Positions 23,593-34,534 of a stretch of 64,000 bases of DNA are shown one piece after another. Position 1 is the stretch's first letter; every line of letters starts with the position of its first letter. The notes beneath the pieces were generated by a model. The model had not been told where the DNA came from. It worked only from the letters and a program-made list of their open reading frames with translations, and ran no database searches. Both the position numbers and the translations under genes were made by a program. Location: NCBI GenBank assembly GCA_021432605.1, contig MU271144.1, forward strand, positions 620,001-684,000. The letters are read 5' to 3'. The stretch is from Coniochaeta sp. PMI_546 (Eukaryota; Ascomycota; Sordariomycetes; Coniochaetales; Coniochaetaceae).

Positions 23593-24869
23593 CATGGGCG
23601 GCCAGACATAGCAAGCGAGTTGCAGAAAGGCGTTGCCAAGTAGACTGCGCGTTTCCCACTATGACTGCTCCTGGAGGAGGGCATGTTGGCTCGTACCATC
23701 CGATGAGGGAATCGTGGCATGTATGCCCAATGCCGTTTGTCCCCTGCAACACCAGAGTCTGTTTATGCCCACCCCGTCGTCTAGGAATCGTGGATGAATG
23801 CACTGCAACGGGTCGTTTGCTATGTTTGTACAAAAATGCGGTATTCTGGGGTCTGTCACTGATAACAGGGGGGAGGTTTCAGCAGCGGATGTCGGCCGTG
23901 GTTCGATATTTGGTCGCCAGGAGCTCATGGTGGAATTGCTGGCTAATGCTAATTGGAGACGTGGTACGGCTCGTTGGACCTACCATTACCAAAGCGTAGA
24001 CCCTCGAACTCTGATAGCGGGAAAGCTGAAGGACCCGGCAGAGAATACTCTTGGAACTCCGACGTCAGGTCTGTATCCTTACTAGAGGTGTAGAGTGCAG
24101 TTCAAGTCTGTTCGAATATGGCGCCCGTCTGATGGCGGCTATGGAGGGTAAAGGAGCTTGGATGAAGGTAGGCAATCTTCGGAACGAGACAGAAATTAAG
24201 ATGAAGGCATCGGCGGCAGCAGCAAATCTTGTTCCAAGTCTACGAATTTCCACATGACCCGGGGTTCAGTGCGAGTCCTGTTTCATCCCTGTAGGAACCT
24301 CCCATTTAAATCCCTGATGGTCAACATGAGCCACTATGAGCATGAGAGAACCTTTGAATACACGGTTGCTCACAGCATTACGCCATAAAGGGCATCGCCG
24401 AAGCCCAGATTGGGCGAATCAATTGTGGTGAAGACGGGATAGCACTTCGGTGATCTAGCTGGTTCAATCCCAATAAGTCGCTGCTGTGGCATCGGCATAA
24501 CTACTTGGCTCATAATGCTCACGAAGACCACTAACACAGCTTGTCCAAAATTGGATGGAGGTTCTTCAGCTGACTACCGAGAGATGGACGCGTTGACAAG
24601 CCATCTTCCGCTTTAAGGCCAGTAACTAGGTGTTCTTTGATGCCACTAGTGGAACTCTAATATATCCCGTGGTCATGCCCCAGATCCCCTTTTAACCCAA
24701 TCCGCCGTGCTTCCCGGTGGAATGACAAATAACTCCGGAAGAACAACATGCTGGTGATCGTCTCTTTGTAAGTACGACTTAAAGTCGCTTTGCTCTGTAG
24801 GTGAGTATATGGACTTATGTGAGCACCGGCCAATCATGGACGCCCGCCGAATGAAGCAATGTAATAGCC
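23593..24869. other. intergenic between convergent genes
   Basis: About 1.3 kb of 3' flanks. Only short incoherent frames are present; no gene or RNA seen. Confidence 0.55.
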
Positions 24870-26297
24870 CTAACTTCGTCGCATGTCACCCTTAACAGCA
24901 TGGAATCGTGTCTCAAAAGGCGCATTCTGTATCCGGGTCTCCTGACCCTGCATCTGCGGCTTTTTCCTGAGTTGCTCGACATGAAAGCCGACGTCCATGG
25001 AGGACACCGTTCTATCTAGGGCCCAATTTATGAGCAGCAAGAGCACTTCATCGAAACGCTTGCTTGACCACAAGTCATCATACTTCCGGAATGCATGCGG
25101 CATGCCCGTGAACATGTGAACTCTTCTTGGCACGCTACGCGACAAGTCAGCCGGCCGATCACGAACAACGGTAGTACCATAAACGTCAGCAACTTGCCCT
25201 AATCCTTTGAGTCTGTCGGCAAATAGAATCCCATCGTCCCGGAATAGATCCGACCCAGAAATAATGAAAGCCGTTCTTGGAAACTTCGCCAACTCAGCGT
25301 CCTTAGCCAACGGCACATTCAACCAAATGTCGCTTTGGTCCTCTATGCCTAGCATATCTGTAAGACCGTCGTAGACCTCTTTCGAGAGCACCGGTGCTTC
25401 GGCACACTGCACTCTTGACGTCGCGTCGCGAGAAGAAAATACGTGGTACGGGAAACTGCTCTCCTGAAGCAACCAGGGAAAGCCCAGCAGAAGCCCCTTG
25501 ATCCTCCCTGTCTGCCTCCTCCCTTCGTCGAGACTCGCGAAGCGATCCGTAACCTTGCGGTCACTCGGACTGTCGTCGGTATCCTCCTCCTCAACACCAC
25601 TTCTCTTCCTTTGCTCTGTCTTCTTCCGGTGGTCACTCTTCTCCCCCCATTCCCGAGATGGACTCGAGCTCCCATCATCCCATACATCATGGCTCTCCTC
25701 CTTTTCTTGATTGCATAACCGCAAGCAAGTACTTGCAGCAATTCCCGCGCCAGACGACAAGCCCACAATCACAATCTGTTCGGGGTCAACGCCCAGGCGC
25801 TCGGCATTCTCAACAACCCACTCGAACCCGGCCTTTCCGTCGTTGTGGGCGGTAGGATGCGCGTGCTGCGGCGCTTGACGGTAAGAGATATGCACGACGA
25901 CGACCCTCAACTTCGACGCGATAAGGCTGCAGAGGTGCTGCTCCGTATCCGGGGTAGCGAACACGTACCCGCCGCCATGGAAGTAGACCACGGCGGCGAC
26001 CTTGTCTAGCTCCAGGTCCTCCTCGCCGAGGACCTTGGTATAGACCCTCGCCGTCAGCTTGTCCTGTGGGGATTCGCCTTGGAAGTGGATCTCAGCCTGC
26101 TGGATGCGCACGGCTGACTCCAGCCCTTCGGCTTCAATGAGGCGCTCCGACATCTGCTCGCGCTGAGCGTTGGTCTCGGACTGCATCTCGGAGGCTGACT
26201 GTTCTTCCGGGAGGCGGGCCGGGGTGGCCGCTTCGGGGTGGGTCGCTACGTATTCCTTCCATTCTGGAGCGGGGATGCCGAATTCTCTGAAGTCCAT
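24870..26297 (-). CDS. alpha/beta-hydrolase, HSL-type esterase/lipase
   Basis: Intronless 475-residue frame. The hormone-sensitive-lipase class signatures are present: HGGGYVF (oxyanion hole, about residues 106-112), GLSSGAG (nucleophile Ser within GxSxG, about residue 180), SGSDLFRDDG with the acidic catalytic residue, and GMPHAF with the catalytic His. A charged, low-complexity insert of about 60 residues (EEE/DDS/KKRK-rich) sits between the nucleophile and the next core strand (IKGLLLGFPWLL), unusual for the family. There is no signal peptide, so it is probably cytosolic. It would hydrolyse carboxyl esters; the substrate is unknown. All catalytic residues are in place and composition is normal, so it is probably functional. 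It lies in the putative Starship cargo. Confidence 0.85.
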   Translation of the reverse strand: MDFREFGIPAPEWKEYVATHPEAATPARLPEEQSASEMQSETNAQREQMSERLIEAEGLESAVRIQQAEIHFQGESPQDKLTARVYTKVLGEEDLELDKVAAVVYFHGGGYVFATPDTEQHLCSLIASKLRVVVVHISYRQAPQHAHPTAHNDGKAGFEWVVENAERLGVDPEQIVIVGLSSGAGIAASTCLRLCNQEKEESHDVWDDGSSSPSREWGEKSDHRKKTEQRKRSGVEEEDTDDSPSDRKVTDRFASLDEGRRQTGRIKGLLLGFPWLLQESSFPYHVFSSRDATSRVQCAEAPVLSKEVYDGLTDMLGIEDQSDIWLNVPLAKDAELAKFPRTAFIISGSDLFRDDGILFADRLKGLGQVADVYGTTVVRDRPADLSRSVPRRVHMFTGMPHAFRKYDDLWSSKRFDEVLLLLINWALDRTVSSMDVGFHVEQLRKKPQMQGQETRIQNAPFETRFHAVKGDMRRS

Positions 26298-27856
26298 AGT
26301 CGATGGTAACGATGTCTGAAGGAAGGGGGAGGATAGACTATTATGCCCGGGCCGGTAATGCCGCAGCCCGGTAGTGAGGTTGGGACACCAGCATGAGATA
26401 CGCTTGGCTTAAAGTAAGTCAAACCCGTAGGAAAAATGACACTTAAGTGACAGGATGATGCGTCTATGTTGATATCGTCGAAAAGGGTCTATAAGCTGGC
26501 CAATGATTAGGCGTGCTGGGGGTTGTGTGTCCTTGATTTCGAGTACTTTGAGCACCGGCTTGGCGGCATTCGCCACCGCATTCAATGCACAGGTGGGGCA
26601 TGCCACTTCGGTGACTTCAATGGCATGACATCACCGACCCTGAGATCTGCATTGTCGTCATTGACAATCTGGCTCCGGACAATACCCTCCGCCTGGCAGC
26701 TCCTGCGGCTAAATAGCTTTGGGGAGAGATTGCTACTCGAGCTGAGCTGCCGACAAGCAAACATTGGATATAGTAACTTGAACGCCCTGGAATCCAGCCG
26801 TCGAGACTGGCTGCACGCTACTGTTGGCAACGACCCACGTTTGTATTGGAGTCACGTTTGTATTGGAGTCAGTGGTCCCACCACGAAAATCTCTGTGGGG
26901 CCATCTTCGATTTGAATAGTATGAGATGTTTGACAGGTACATTTACATGCCGGTGCTTATTATATAAAGCTTTTTGTCGTGTCATATTCAACTTTAGAAC
27001 AGAATGCAGATAAGAACCCTGGACACAAGTTATTCATATCTTGACTACTTCGGAACAATGTACAAACTCTTTAATGACCCAAAATAATCGGAGGAAGGCG
27101 CCGTGCTTCAAGCCACCATGTGTATTAAATGTTGGCAGGTCAGCTGGAAAGGCTAGGGCCAGAAAGGGCTGGAAAGGGCTGGAAAGGGCTGGAAATGGGG
27201 CCCCATGGGGAGGATGGGCCATTTCAAATTCGCAGCCCCCATCGCAGCACCCTCGCAGGCTGCCAGCCAAATCCCATCGATCTTCAGGTCCTCCCATACA
27301 GTTGCAGATCTCGCGGTTGGGCACACTTCAGAGTGGAGCTACCATCGCCGAGAAACTCTCAAGCAATCATGAGCTTAGATCGCTTAAGATCTGTAGGCTG
27401 GCCCACACTTGTTAGGCTGCCGGATGATGGGAATCTCAGCTCATGACCTTGAAGGTAGTCAACCTGTCCCAAATTACCCCAAGGTATTACAATACAACGC
27501 ACACGCAAAGCTCGCAAAGATTCTTAAGATCTAGCCGGACTCTTGAGTCCGAAATGCTTTCGACCTCGGTGTCAGAAAAGACCTCGCCACGCGTTCGCAA
27601 GCTTGGGAGGCTCTCTGCTTGCTAACCTGCATCACCAGTTACTCTCCCTGGTAGGGGCACCGAGTCCGGCATACATATTGGCACGAACCTGCAGACCAGT
27701 TAGTCTTTACCGTGCACCACATGCCACGCCTTAACACCTTATTAATTACCTCGCTACCAGTCTTCTCCTCACTTAGACTTCCAAACAGCATTATCGAGAT
27801 CTCCGCTCGGAGTTCATCTTTCTTATCAGTCCACAGCCTGACAGCCTCGACCAATC
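26298..27856. other. long shared upstream region of esterase and WOPR gene
   Basis: The esterase and the WOPR gene are divergent, so this 1.56 kb carries both promoters. A 10-bp unit GGCTGGAAAG is repeated about three times near 27,165-27,195. No convincing gene. A long upstream region is typical of WOPR genes. Confidence 0.5.
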
Positions 27857-28591
27857 ATGTCGAACTCCAGCGTACCATTTACAGGCCCGCAAGGTCTCCT
27901 CCAGCCGACTTACTATGGTTTTGTTCGGACGACGAGAGACGTCTGCCTCCTCTTAGAGATGTGCTTGAATGGACGACTCTGTCATGTACCTCGGCCACCT
28001 TATGACAGGGAGCGTCCTCACATCATCCAAAGTGGCAACGTATTCATCTACGAGGAGGGTATCTCTGGTGTCCAACGATGGACAGACGGTATCAACTGGA
28101 GCCCTAGCTGCATCCTAGGGAACTTCCTCATTCACCGGGAAATTGAGCATGGTTTGCCCGGACATGCGGAAAATGAGAAGGCAAGGAGAAGGACGCTTGT
28201 TGCTAGCATAGCTACCGGCAGCAAGCCTACCGGTATCCGCCAGAACCGAGGCGCGGCAGCTTTGCCGGTTGGCTGCGACAATACTGGCCCTGTCGATCAT
28301 GAACGTCTTTGCCTTGGAGACCAGGAACTTCACGGGTCGCACATCCACTCGTACCCGTTTAAGCCGAATGGTTTCGTGAAGAAAACGATCACCGTAAGTG
28401 TCGAGGGTGTCCCTCACCACCTCGTCAGCTATTACACTGCCGAGGCCGTACGATCTGGAAGGCTCCAGACACCCACTCGGAACCCGCAGTTTTGTGGCGT
28501 TATACCAAGGAACACCCTGATTCGCAACCCAAGCTTCCAGGTCTGCACTGAGCAGGAGGAGTTCAGGATGCTGCGGCTAGGTCGGCGGTGA
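27857..28591 (+). CDS. WOPR-domain (Gti1/Pac2 family) transcriptional regulator
   Basis: Intronless 244-residue frame. The N-terminal half has the WOPRa block: TYYGFVRTTRDVCLLLE, RPPYDRERPHIIQSGNVF, FIYEEGISGVQRWTDG and INWSPSCILGNFLIHRE. The C-terminal half has the WOPRb block: GFVKKTITVSVEGVPHHLV, SYYTAEAVRSGRL and a GVIPRNTLIRNPSF end. WOPR proteins (fission yeast Gti1 and Pac2, Histoplasma Ryp1, Fusarium Sge1) bind DNA and govern morphological switching, sporulation and effector or secondary-metabolite genes. This one is short: it lacks the long Gln/Tyr-rich tail of the Ryp1/Sge1 branch, so it is nearer the Pac2/Gti1 type or a trimmed cargo paralogue. One usually basic position (SPSRIL) is Cys here. 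Intact, no RIP. Confidence 0.85.
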   Translation: MSNSSVPFTGPQGLLQPTYYGFVRTTRDVCLLLEMCLNGRLCHVPRPPYDRERPHIIQSGNVFIYEEGISGVQRWTDGINWSPSCILGNFLIHREIEHGLPGHAENEKARRRTLVASIATGSKPTGIRQNRGAAALPVGCDNTGPVDHERLCLGDQELHGSHIHSYPFKPNGFVKKTITVSVEGVPHHLVSYYTAEAVRSGRLQTPTRNPQFCGVIPRNTLIRNPSFQVCTEQEEFRMLRLGRR

Positions 28592-29485
28592 CTCCGGCAT
28601 CTGTGCAGTGTTGGGCCTGCTGGGCATCGACGGCAGACGGGCGGGGAGGAGCACATGGCTCCGTCGCGATGATCGAGGACATTTTCGGGCCATGTTCTGC
28701 GGCTCCCCGGAAGACTGGACGTTTGGTTCCTGGGTATAAATCCGCCAGCTGGTCTTGTATCGGTGCTGGACAGAAATCACGATTCTTCTGTCCAAATATG
28801 CAGCCCAGCTAGGGCATGACAATAGACTCCAGCTCTTGCGCAAAAACGTCCTTCTCCTACTTCTGCGATATCCCGCGCTTCCTCTTCCGACTCTAGCCGT
28901 TAAAGCCTATCGAACCAAGAGGTTAGCGACCGTGGAACTCCGCACGCTCAAAGGCCATGACTATGAGACTACCACTGTTTACATCGTATAAGATATTGCG
29001 CGGCTCCGCATTATGATGATAGAGAACGCGCAGTCTATGCACGGCCTTAAATATCGTGCTGACCGCCGCGACGACGTTAGCCTCGCTGGCTCAGTAACCG
29101 CCGTAAAACAATGGCTGTCCCAAGGTGTCAGAGTGGTATTGAGGGGAGTCATTTCGCATCATTCGTTTACAGCGCATCCAGCCAGGCTCTCAGCCATCAC
29201 TCCACTAGATCCAATTGGCCTGGAAATCACATATGTTAGCATAGAGGCCTAAGCAAGTGCAGTTATCGTCATTACCTTGTAGCCTTGCATTGAGGCATGG
29301 TCTTATGCGACCTGAAACGTCCCTTCACTCCACCCGTATACTCTTCGCAATCGCCGTGCGAAAATAAGTATCTTATAGCCCTCGATTTTGGAGTTGTGTG
29401 GCCGGTGAGCCGTGAACGACTTTTTCACAGCCATTGTGTCAGGGGGCCAGAAAGTGTACACCGAGCCGAACTTGGGCACGACTGA
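28592..29485. other. gene-free spacer to repeat C copy 2
   Basis: Normal composition, only short incoherent frames. RIP-type composition begins abruptly a little after 29,486. Confidence 0.5.
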
Positions 29486-32103
29486 GAAACACTATGTCGA
29501 AGAAGATCTCAACGTTTCCATCAGAGAAGAACAGCCCCAGGGAGAGGTTTCTAAGAGGCGGAGAGCGGGAGCACCATTCGGAAATTGTAAAAATAACGAA
29601 CCTCATTTCGAATACGAGCCAAGTTCCTCAACAGCCGTCCTATATTTAACAACGACGGCCCAACCTAGAATTTAGCCTGCTATTCGTATCATTGATATAT
29701 CAGAAAATGTTGCCGGGCCCTCCTCAGCTACCGTTTTAGGTTCTATAACGACTCCTTAGCCCGATAAAACAACCCTAATATCTATGAACGATAAAGGGAA
29801 ATAACCTGTTGTTACGCTACCCCCGGAGCCTATATCGTAGGAAGGAGATGCAATATTTTCAGTACAATCAAATCCTTTCCCAACTACAGATTTTATTCAG
29901 TTAGCGGGAGAATTTGAGCTTAATAACGATGATAGGATTTCTTAAACTATATAGTAAGCTAGCCTTTATATAGGAGATAGATATGGAATAATATCTCACG
30001 ATAACAACTCTTATCTTTTTATTGCTAACCAAAGAAACAATATCAAAAGAAGTCTTTGAAGAGATACGGAGGAGATAAGCTCTCCGTATAACGTAAATTG
30101 TATCCTTCCCCTAGAACTAGACTTCTTACTCGTACGATAAAGAAATATATAGTTTGCCTCAATTGATCCTATATACTAGCCAGCATATATTACTTCATAC
30201 CGTATCCTCGGAGACTATTAATCTAAGCTAATAATAATAGAAGCTAAGCGTAGATATCATATAAAATATAGTAAGTATTACCGATATAACCGTAAAGTAG
30301 GCCGGCTACGACTAGAAGCCGTCTTAAGCTATATAGATATTGACAAGTACAATATACAAACAATTCGTAATAGAAACAAAGATTGGTCTACGTCTAATTA
30401 GGATGATATTTTTATAAAAGAGGAAACTTAAGCCGAAACCTATATTATCAACCGATTTGAAAACTATATATAGTTATATCGAAACTTTGTCTATAGGTAA
30501 CAATACCGTATACGCCCGAAACGAAAGAGAACGCCCCGAGCAAAGGAAGGACGATATAGATATATTACGTTAGGTTAGGCTAAGTTTATAGGATCTTGGA
30601 TTTCTCGAACGATACAAAGGCGCCAAATAAGATAAGGAAGCCTATTATGATCTACCAAGAATATAATACCGTAATAATATTAACCTTGGAAGAAACCCGA
30701 TCGGATTCAAATACCATCTCGTTATAAGTAAGTTGTATGTTCTAGAAATAGTAAACGGTACGGAACTTGAATTAGCTCGTACTAGTTATAATTCGGACTA
30801 TATACAACTCAAGTAGGCTAATCGCTAACATGTCCTCCTTATATGTTTGTCTTAAATATCTATTGTAAACGGAAATATAATGATAAAACCATTTCCCGTA
30901 TTGATTTTGGAACTCGTTAAACTTGAATATATTATCTATATTAATTTCAACAATACATACGAACTTCCGGGCGGGGTTTTTTCCTATCGCGTTCTAGGAT
31001 ACTATACGAAAACCAAAACCTGTTTGGGGACGCCGGGCAAAAGAATAACCTACAATAGAGCCGCTGATATAAATTTACTTATTACGCGTAGAATCTATAA
31101 GCTAGGGTCTAATAGTTCTTAGATCCCTACGTAATCTAATTCTCAAACCTAACTAATACAATTCGAACGTAATACCTGAGCCTTAATATCAATAGATAAC
31201 CTAATTCCGATTCAAACGCCTAACTTAAAAGGCTATACTAATATTACGAATCAGATACGCTATACGAAAATCTATAATCTTATATTAAAAGACGATACTT
31301 GGGTTCAAACGATTACTAGACTTAAAAACGTCTCGGTTCCTCTCCCTATCGTTAGCCTCTTAGGATATGATCTTGTTAGGGCGTATAATAATCTTTAGCA
31401 ACCCTTATTCCTTACTCTCGTTATATCCGATTAGGCCGGTAATACTATTTACGAAAGACGGAAATTGTATAAATCTTTTAGAAACCAGGATTACCATATC
31501 GACGAGGAATTATCCGAAGTTACTTTTAAGATATCCGGTCTCGTTCTCCATATCGGCGATACTATCAAGTACGAAGAATGGATACGTATACGGGAACCAA
31601 GCCGACTATTCCGAGATCGCGAAAGAAATATAAGCTTTTAGACCGCCGTATTTTATTACGATAATTACTTATTCTATAAGATCGGGCCAGATTTAATTAG
31701 GGGAATCGGCAATTCTTCGACGGAGGAGCATATCAAATATATTTGTAGTATTAGGTTAAAGTTTGGTAACGGAATACCTATATATCGAGTTATTAAGGTA
31801 CCCAAAATACCGCTCCGGCTAGTTAATAGGCGAACAAAGACTGAAGAGGGACGAAAATAGATTACTAGCTGGAGATTGGCACGAGATGATGAGCGGAAGT
31901 GGTCCTGGGTGTAAGATCCCTATAGATTATATGTATTATTAGCATTTGCTTTGCCTCTAGTTATATAGAATACCGTTAGTTGAATTGAAGAGGCTCGATA
32001 TCTGAGAAGTTATGCTATGAACGAAGCTTTACAAAGGATATGGCCTTTAGCCAGTAATGACAGTTGAAACAGCCGGAGTCTCGTACCTTACGCCACGAGG
32101 ATG
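29486..32103. repeat. dispersed repeat C, copy 2 (DUF3723 3' segment only)
   Basis: Second copy of 13,043-15,638, on the same strand. It starts at KHYVEEDLNVSIREE (29,488) and lacks the DUF3723 core domains, so it was never a whole gene here. An extra piece near 31,941-31,967 (CATTTGCTTTGCCTCTAG) is absent from copy 1, and mutations differ between the copies. The first 150 bases are less damaged than in copy 1: an open frame at 29,412-29,675 keeps Gln codons that are stops in copy 1. Similar RIP density follows downstream. Confidence 0.85.
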
Positions 32104-33224
32104 CCGGGGTCGAGGAGGCTTCAAAGGTCTGAATCCAGAATTGTCTTCGGCGGTATATGCTTCTTCTGACACGCACTATCTTAGTGGCCTGATGTCCGAT
32201 CAGTTCACATCTTTTCAGTGGGGGAACATTGATTCGCCACATGCATGCGCCTTGCTCGGTGAGACTTGTGCATCAGCTGTGGGGCACTCAAGTCGGATCG
32301 CTTTCATTCACCGGTGTTAAGTTGCCCTTCTTCGGCAGTCGGCGAGTCAGGAGACGCGCATGATCAAAGAACGTGGTCTGCTGGTTGAGGCTGCGAGGTG
32401 ATGTGTTGTCGTCGAGTTTTTCTACTCTCAAGCTGGATCCGTGCAATCCGAACCTTCTGTCAGAATGTTAGGCGGCTCTTGCCGATTGACTGTGGTCGGC
32501 TGCATGCGGGGTAGCTGGTCGGGGCCAGTGGTGGTTGTGTTGATCCAGCCCAGATTAATCGGTTGAACTGGCCGTTGGTACTGACTTCCTCCACTCAGCC
32601 CTATTTGCGTTCTTGTATCGGACCCGCTGGCTCCAAAGGGCGTACCTCTGCGTGACTCAAACTATCGATGTAACTGATTCACTCCCTGTCCGGTGTCCCT
32701 GGGTTCGCAGCCTCCGCATCTGGCTGCCTGAGCTCGGCCTGCCCACATGCAACAAACCCAACCAAGAACGTCACCCAACACGTGAGTTCTTTCATGTCCC
32801 ACCCGCTCCTGCAAGCACGATTTCGTGCCCCAGAGAACAAGGTCGAGTGCTCTTGGATGACTCAAGGGCTATACTTAGGCTTCACAAGGAGGGGTAATCG
32901 GTGAGTGCCAACGCACCTGCGCATGCGATCATACGCCCTCGATGGTTTCATCTGCACACGTCGCTGCCACAACGGTGCAGGATACCTTCACACATCCGGT
33001 GCGTGAGCCACGGCACTCGATATGGAGGTGCGAATGGTACTAGCTGTGGTGAAGAAGAGCGTTAATGGATCTGGGAAGAGCTCTCGGCTGGCCCTTGGGA
33101 ATAGTTATCACCCAGGCAGATTCCGCTGTATAAAACCATGCGACTCGCTCCTCATCTGGAGTTCTTGTTCGCAGACATTATCCAGCAGTCCTCATATCTC
33201 TTACACATTAGCAACACCATTACC
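32104..33224. other. low-RIP spacer, upstream of the Cys-rich gene
   Basis: About 1.1 kb with normal composition and no convincing gene. A TATAAAA element at 33,129-33,135 lies 90 bp upstream of the small Cys-rich ORF and probably belongs to it. Confidence 0.45.
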
Positions 33225-33416
33225 ATGTGCACGAAGTACGTTTCTGTGACCATCTACACGTGTGGCAAACGTGTCAAGTCGGACTTTAAATTCGATCGTT
33301 GTGGAGATTCAACGGCAGAGGGGCACCTAGTGACCGAAAGCGAGCTTGGCTCTACCCGAGCCAGAGTCCCTTGTGGACGACACGACTGTGCCGTTTGCAA
33401 CCCCAATACAAACTGA
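33225..33416 (+). CDS. small cysteine-rich protein, 63 residues
   Basis: The product begins MCTKYVSVTIYTCG and ends CGRHDCAVCNPNTN, with six cysteines: Cys2, Cys13, Cys26, then C-x4-C-x2-C near the end. The layout (MC-x-K-YV-x5-YTCG at the start, a Cys pair at the end) recalls a class of short fungal proteins of unknown role that may bind metal. There is no signal peptide. The start at 33,225 was chosen because it gives this typical N-terminus; the frame could be extended to an ATG at 33,138, but that would lie just after the TATA box. An RNA-polymerase-II style TATAAAA is at 33,129. Function unknown. Confidence 0.5.
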   Translation: MCTKYVSVTIYTCGKRVKSDFKFDRCGDSTAEGHLVTESELGSTRARVPCGRHDCAVCNPNTN

Positions 33417-33698
33417 TGGTAAGGCCCTCTTCCTCTAGCTCATCGTCATTCAAACCCAAGTAAGGGTGACTTCTCCGCTTCGCAACACGTTTTGGCTTAC
33501 GTCCCAGGATCTGCACCAAAACGGGTGTTGGTGGAAATGAGTGCATGGCCGCACGTGATTGTGTTTTCTCGCGGGGTGGGGCTACTTGTTTGGGGTTCTT
33601 TAAACCGACACTGTCCTGTCAAGTAGCTTCGAGGACAATTCAACTCCATCCGCTTCAAATAACCGAATGCATTACACACTTGCAATTCAGAAGTAGCA

Positions 33699-34534
33699 AT
33701 GCTGATCTGTGGCTCGACAAGCATCATTGAACACGTATCTCCGGGCGTCGTTTTGAAGCAGCCGATCAGACTCGCAGACCCATACGAGGCCGCAAGAATT
33801 GCAAACTGTTTTACTGTCGAACGGCGAATCCTTGAGAAGTTGGGTCGGCATTCCAGGCTTGTCAGGTAATTTTAATCTTGAAATCTACCAGGAGAGCAAC
33901 TAATATTCTCATTAGATACTTCGGTTGGCAAGGAAATGGCATACTTTTAGGCGAAGCCAGTCATGGCAATCTTCAGACCTACCTCGATGACCACCCATCC
34001 ACAGATCTCAGCCAGCGCCTACAATGGTGCAGACAGGTGGCCGAGGCCATCGACTACATCCACAGCTGTGGTGTGGTGCACTCGGACCTCCGTCCAGCCA
34101 ACATACTTGTGCACGAGACCGTACCGGGAGCTCGGGACTTGCAGCTCTCCGACTTCGGCGGCTCGGTATGCCATGAGCTGGACGCGGATGGATATTCCCT
34201 CCCCGATGGCCCATTCTATAGCCCCGTATTTGGGGACGACTCTAGCACTCTCCTGGATTTGTTCGGGATGGGGTCGTTGTTCTATACCATCCTTACTGGT
34301 AAATGGCCGTATAAGTCGACTCCAGGGAAATTCCAAAATCTCGACGATAGGCTTGAGTGGGAGCAGCGGATCGTATATCCTAATTTCAAGGTGGGAAAGT
34401 TCCCTAGTGTTGAGCACTTGCCGGCAGGGGAGGTAATTTCAAAGTGTTGGAAGACGGAATTCGCAACAGCGAAAGACGTGTTGACAGCTCTGGACAAGTC
34501 TCTCTCGACACAGCAATATTGTACCGAGTCTTGA
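33699..34534 (+). CDS. protein kinase-like protein (short fungal type)
   Basis: Two exons, 33699-33865 and 33916-34534, around a 50-nt intron (GTAATT...ACTAAT...TTAG), give 261 residues. Kinase landmarks: VVLK (ATP lysine), ERRILEKL (alpha-C), GNLQTYLDDH hinge region, VVHSDLRPANIL (catalytic loop; HRD Arg is replaced by Ser), LSDFGGS (DFG present), DLFGMGSLFYTILTGKWPY (subdomain IX) and a C-terminal ISKCWKTEF block. There is no clear APE and no glycine loop at the short N-terminus. Fungal genomes often expand this small kinase-like group, whose substrates are unknown. The decayed kinase at 134-847 belongs to the same broad group. Composition is normal, with no RIP. The start was chosen as the first ATG after an in-frame TAA at 33,660. 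Confidence 0.8.

Noticed and set aside
24455-24475. GGTTCAATCCC resembling a tRNA B box
   Set aside because: No matching A box, cloverleaf arms or acceptor stem around it.
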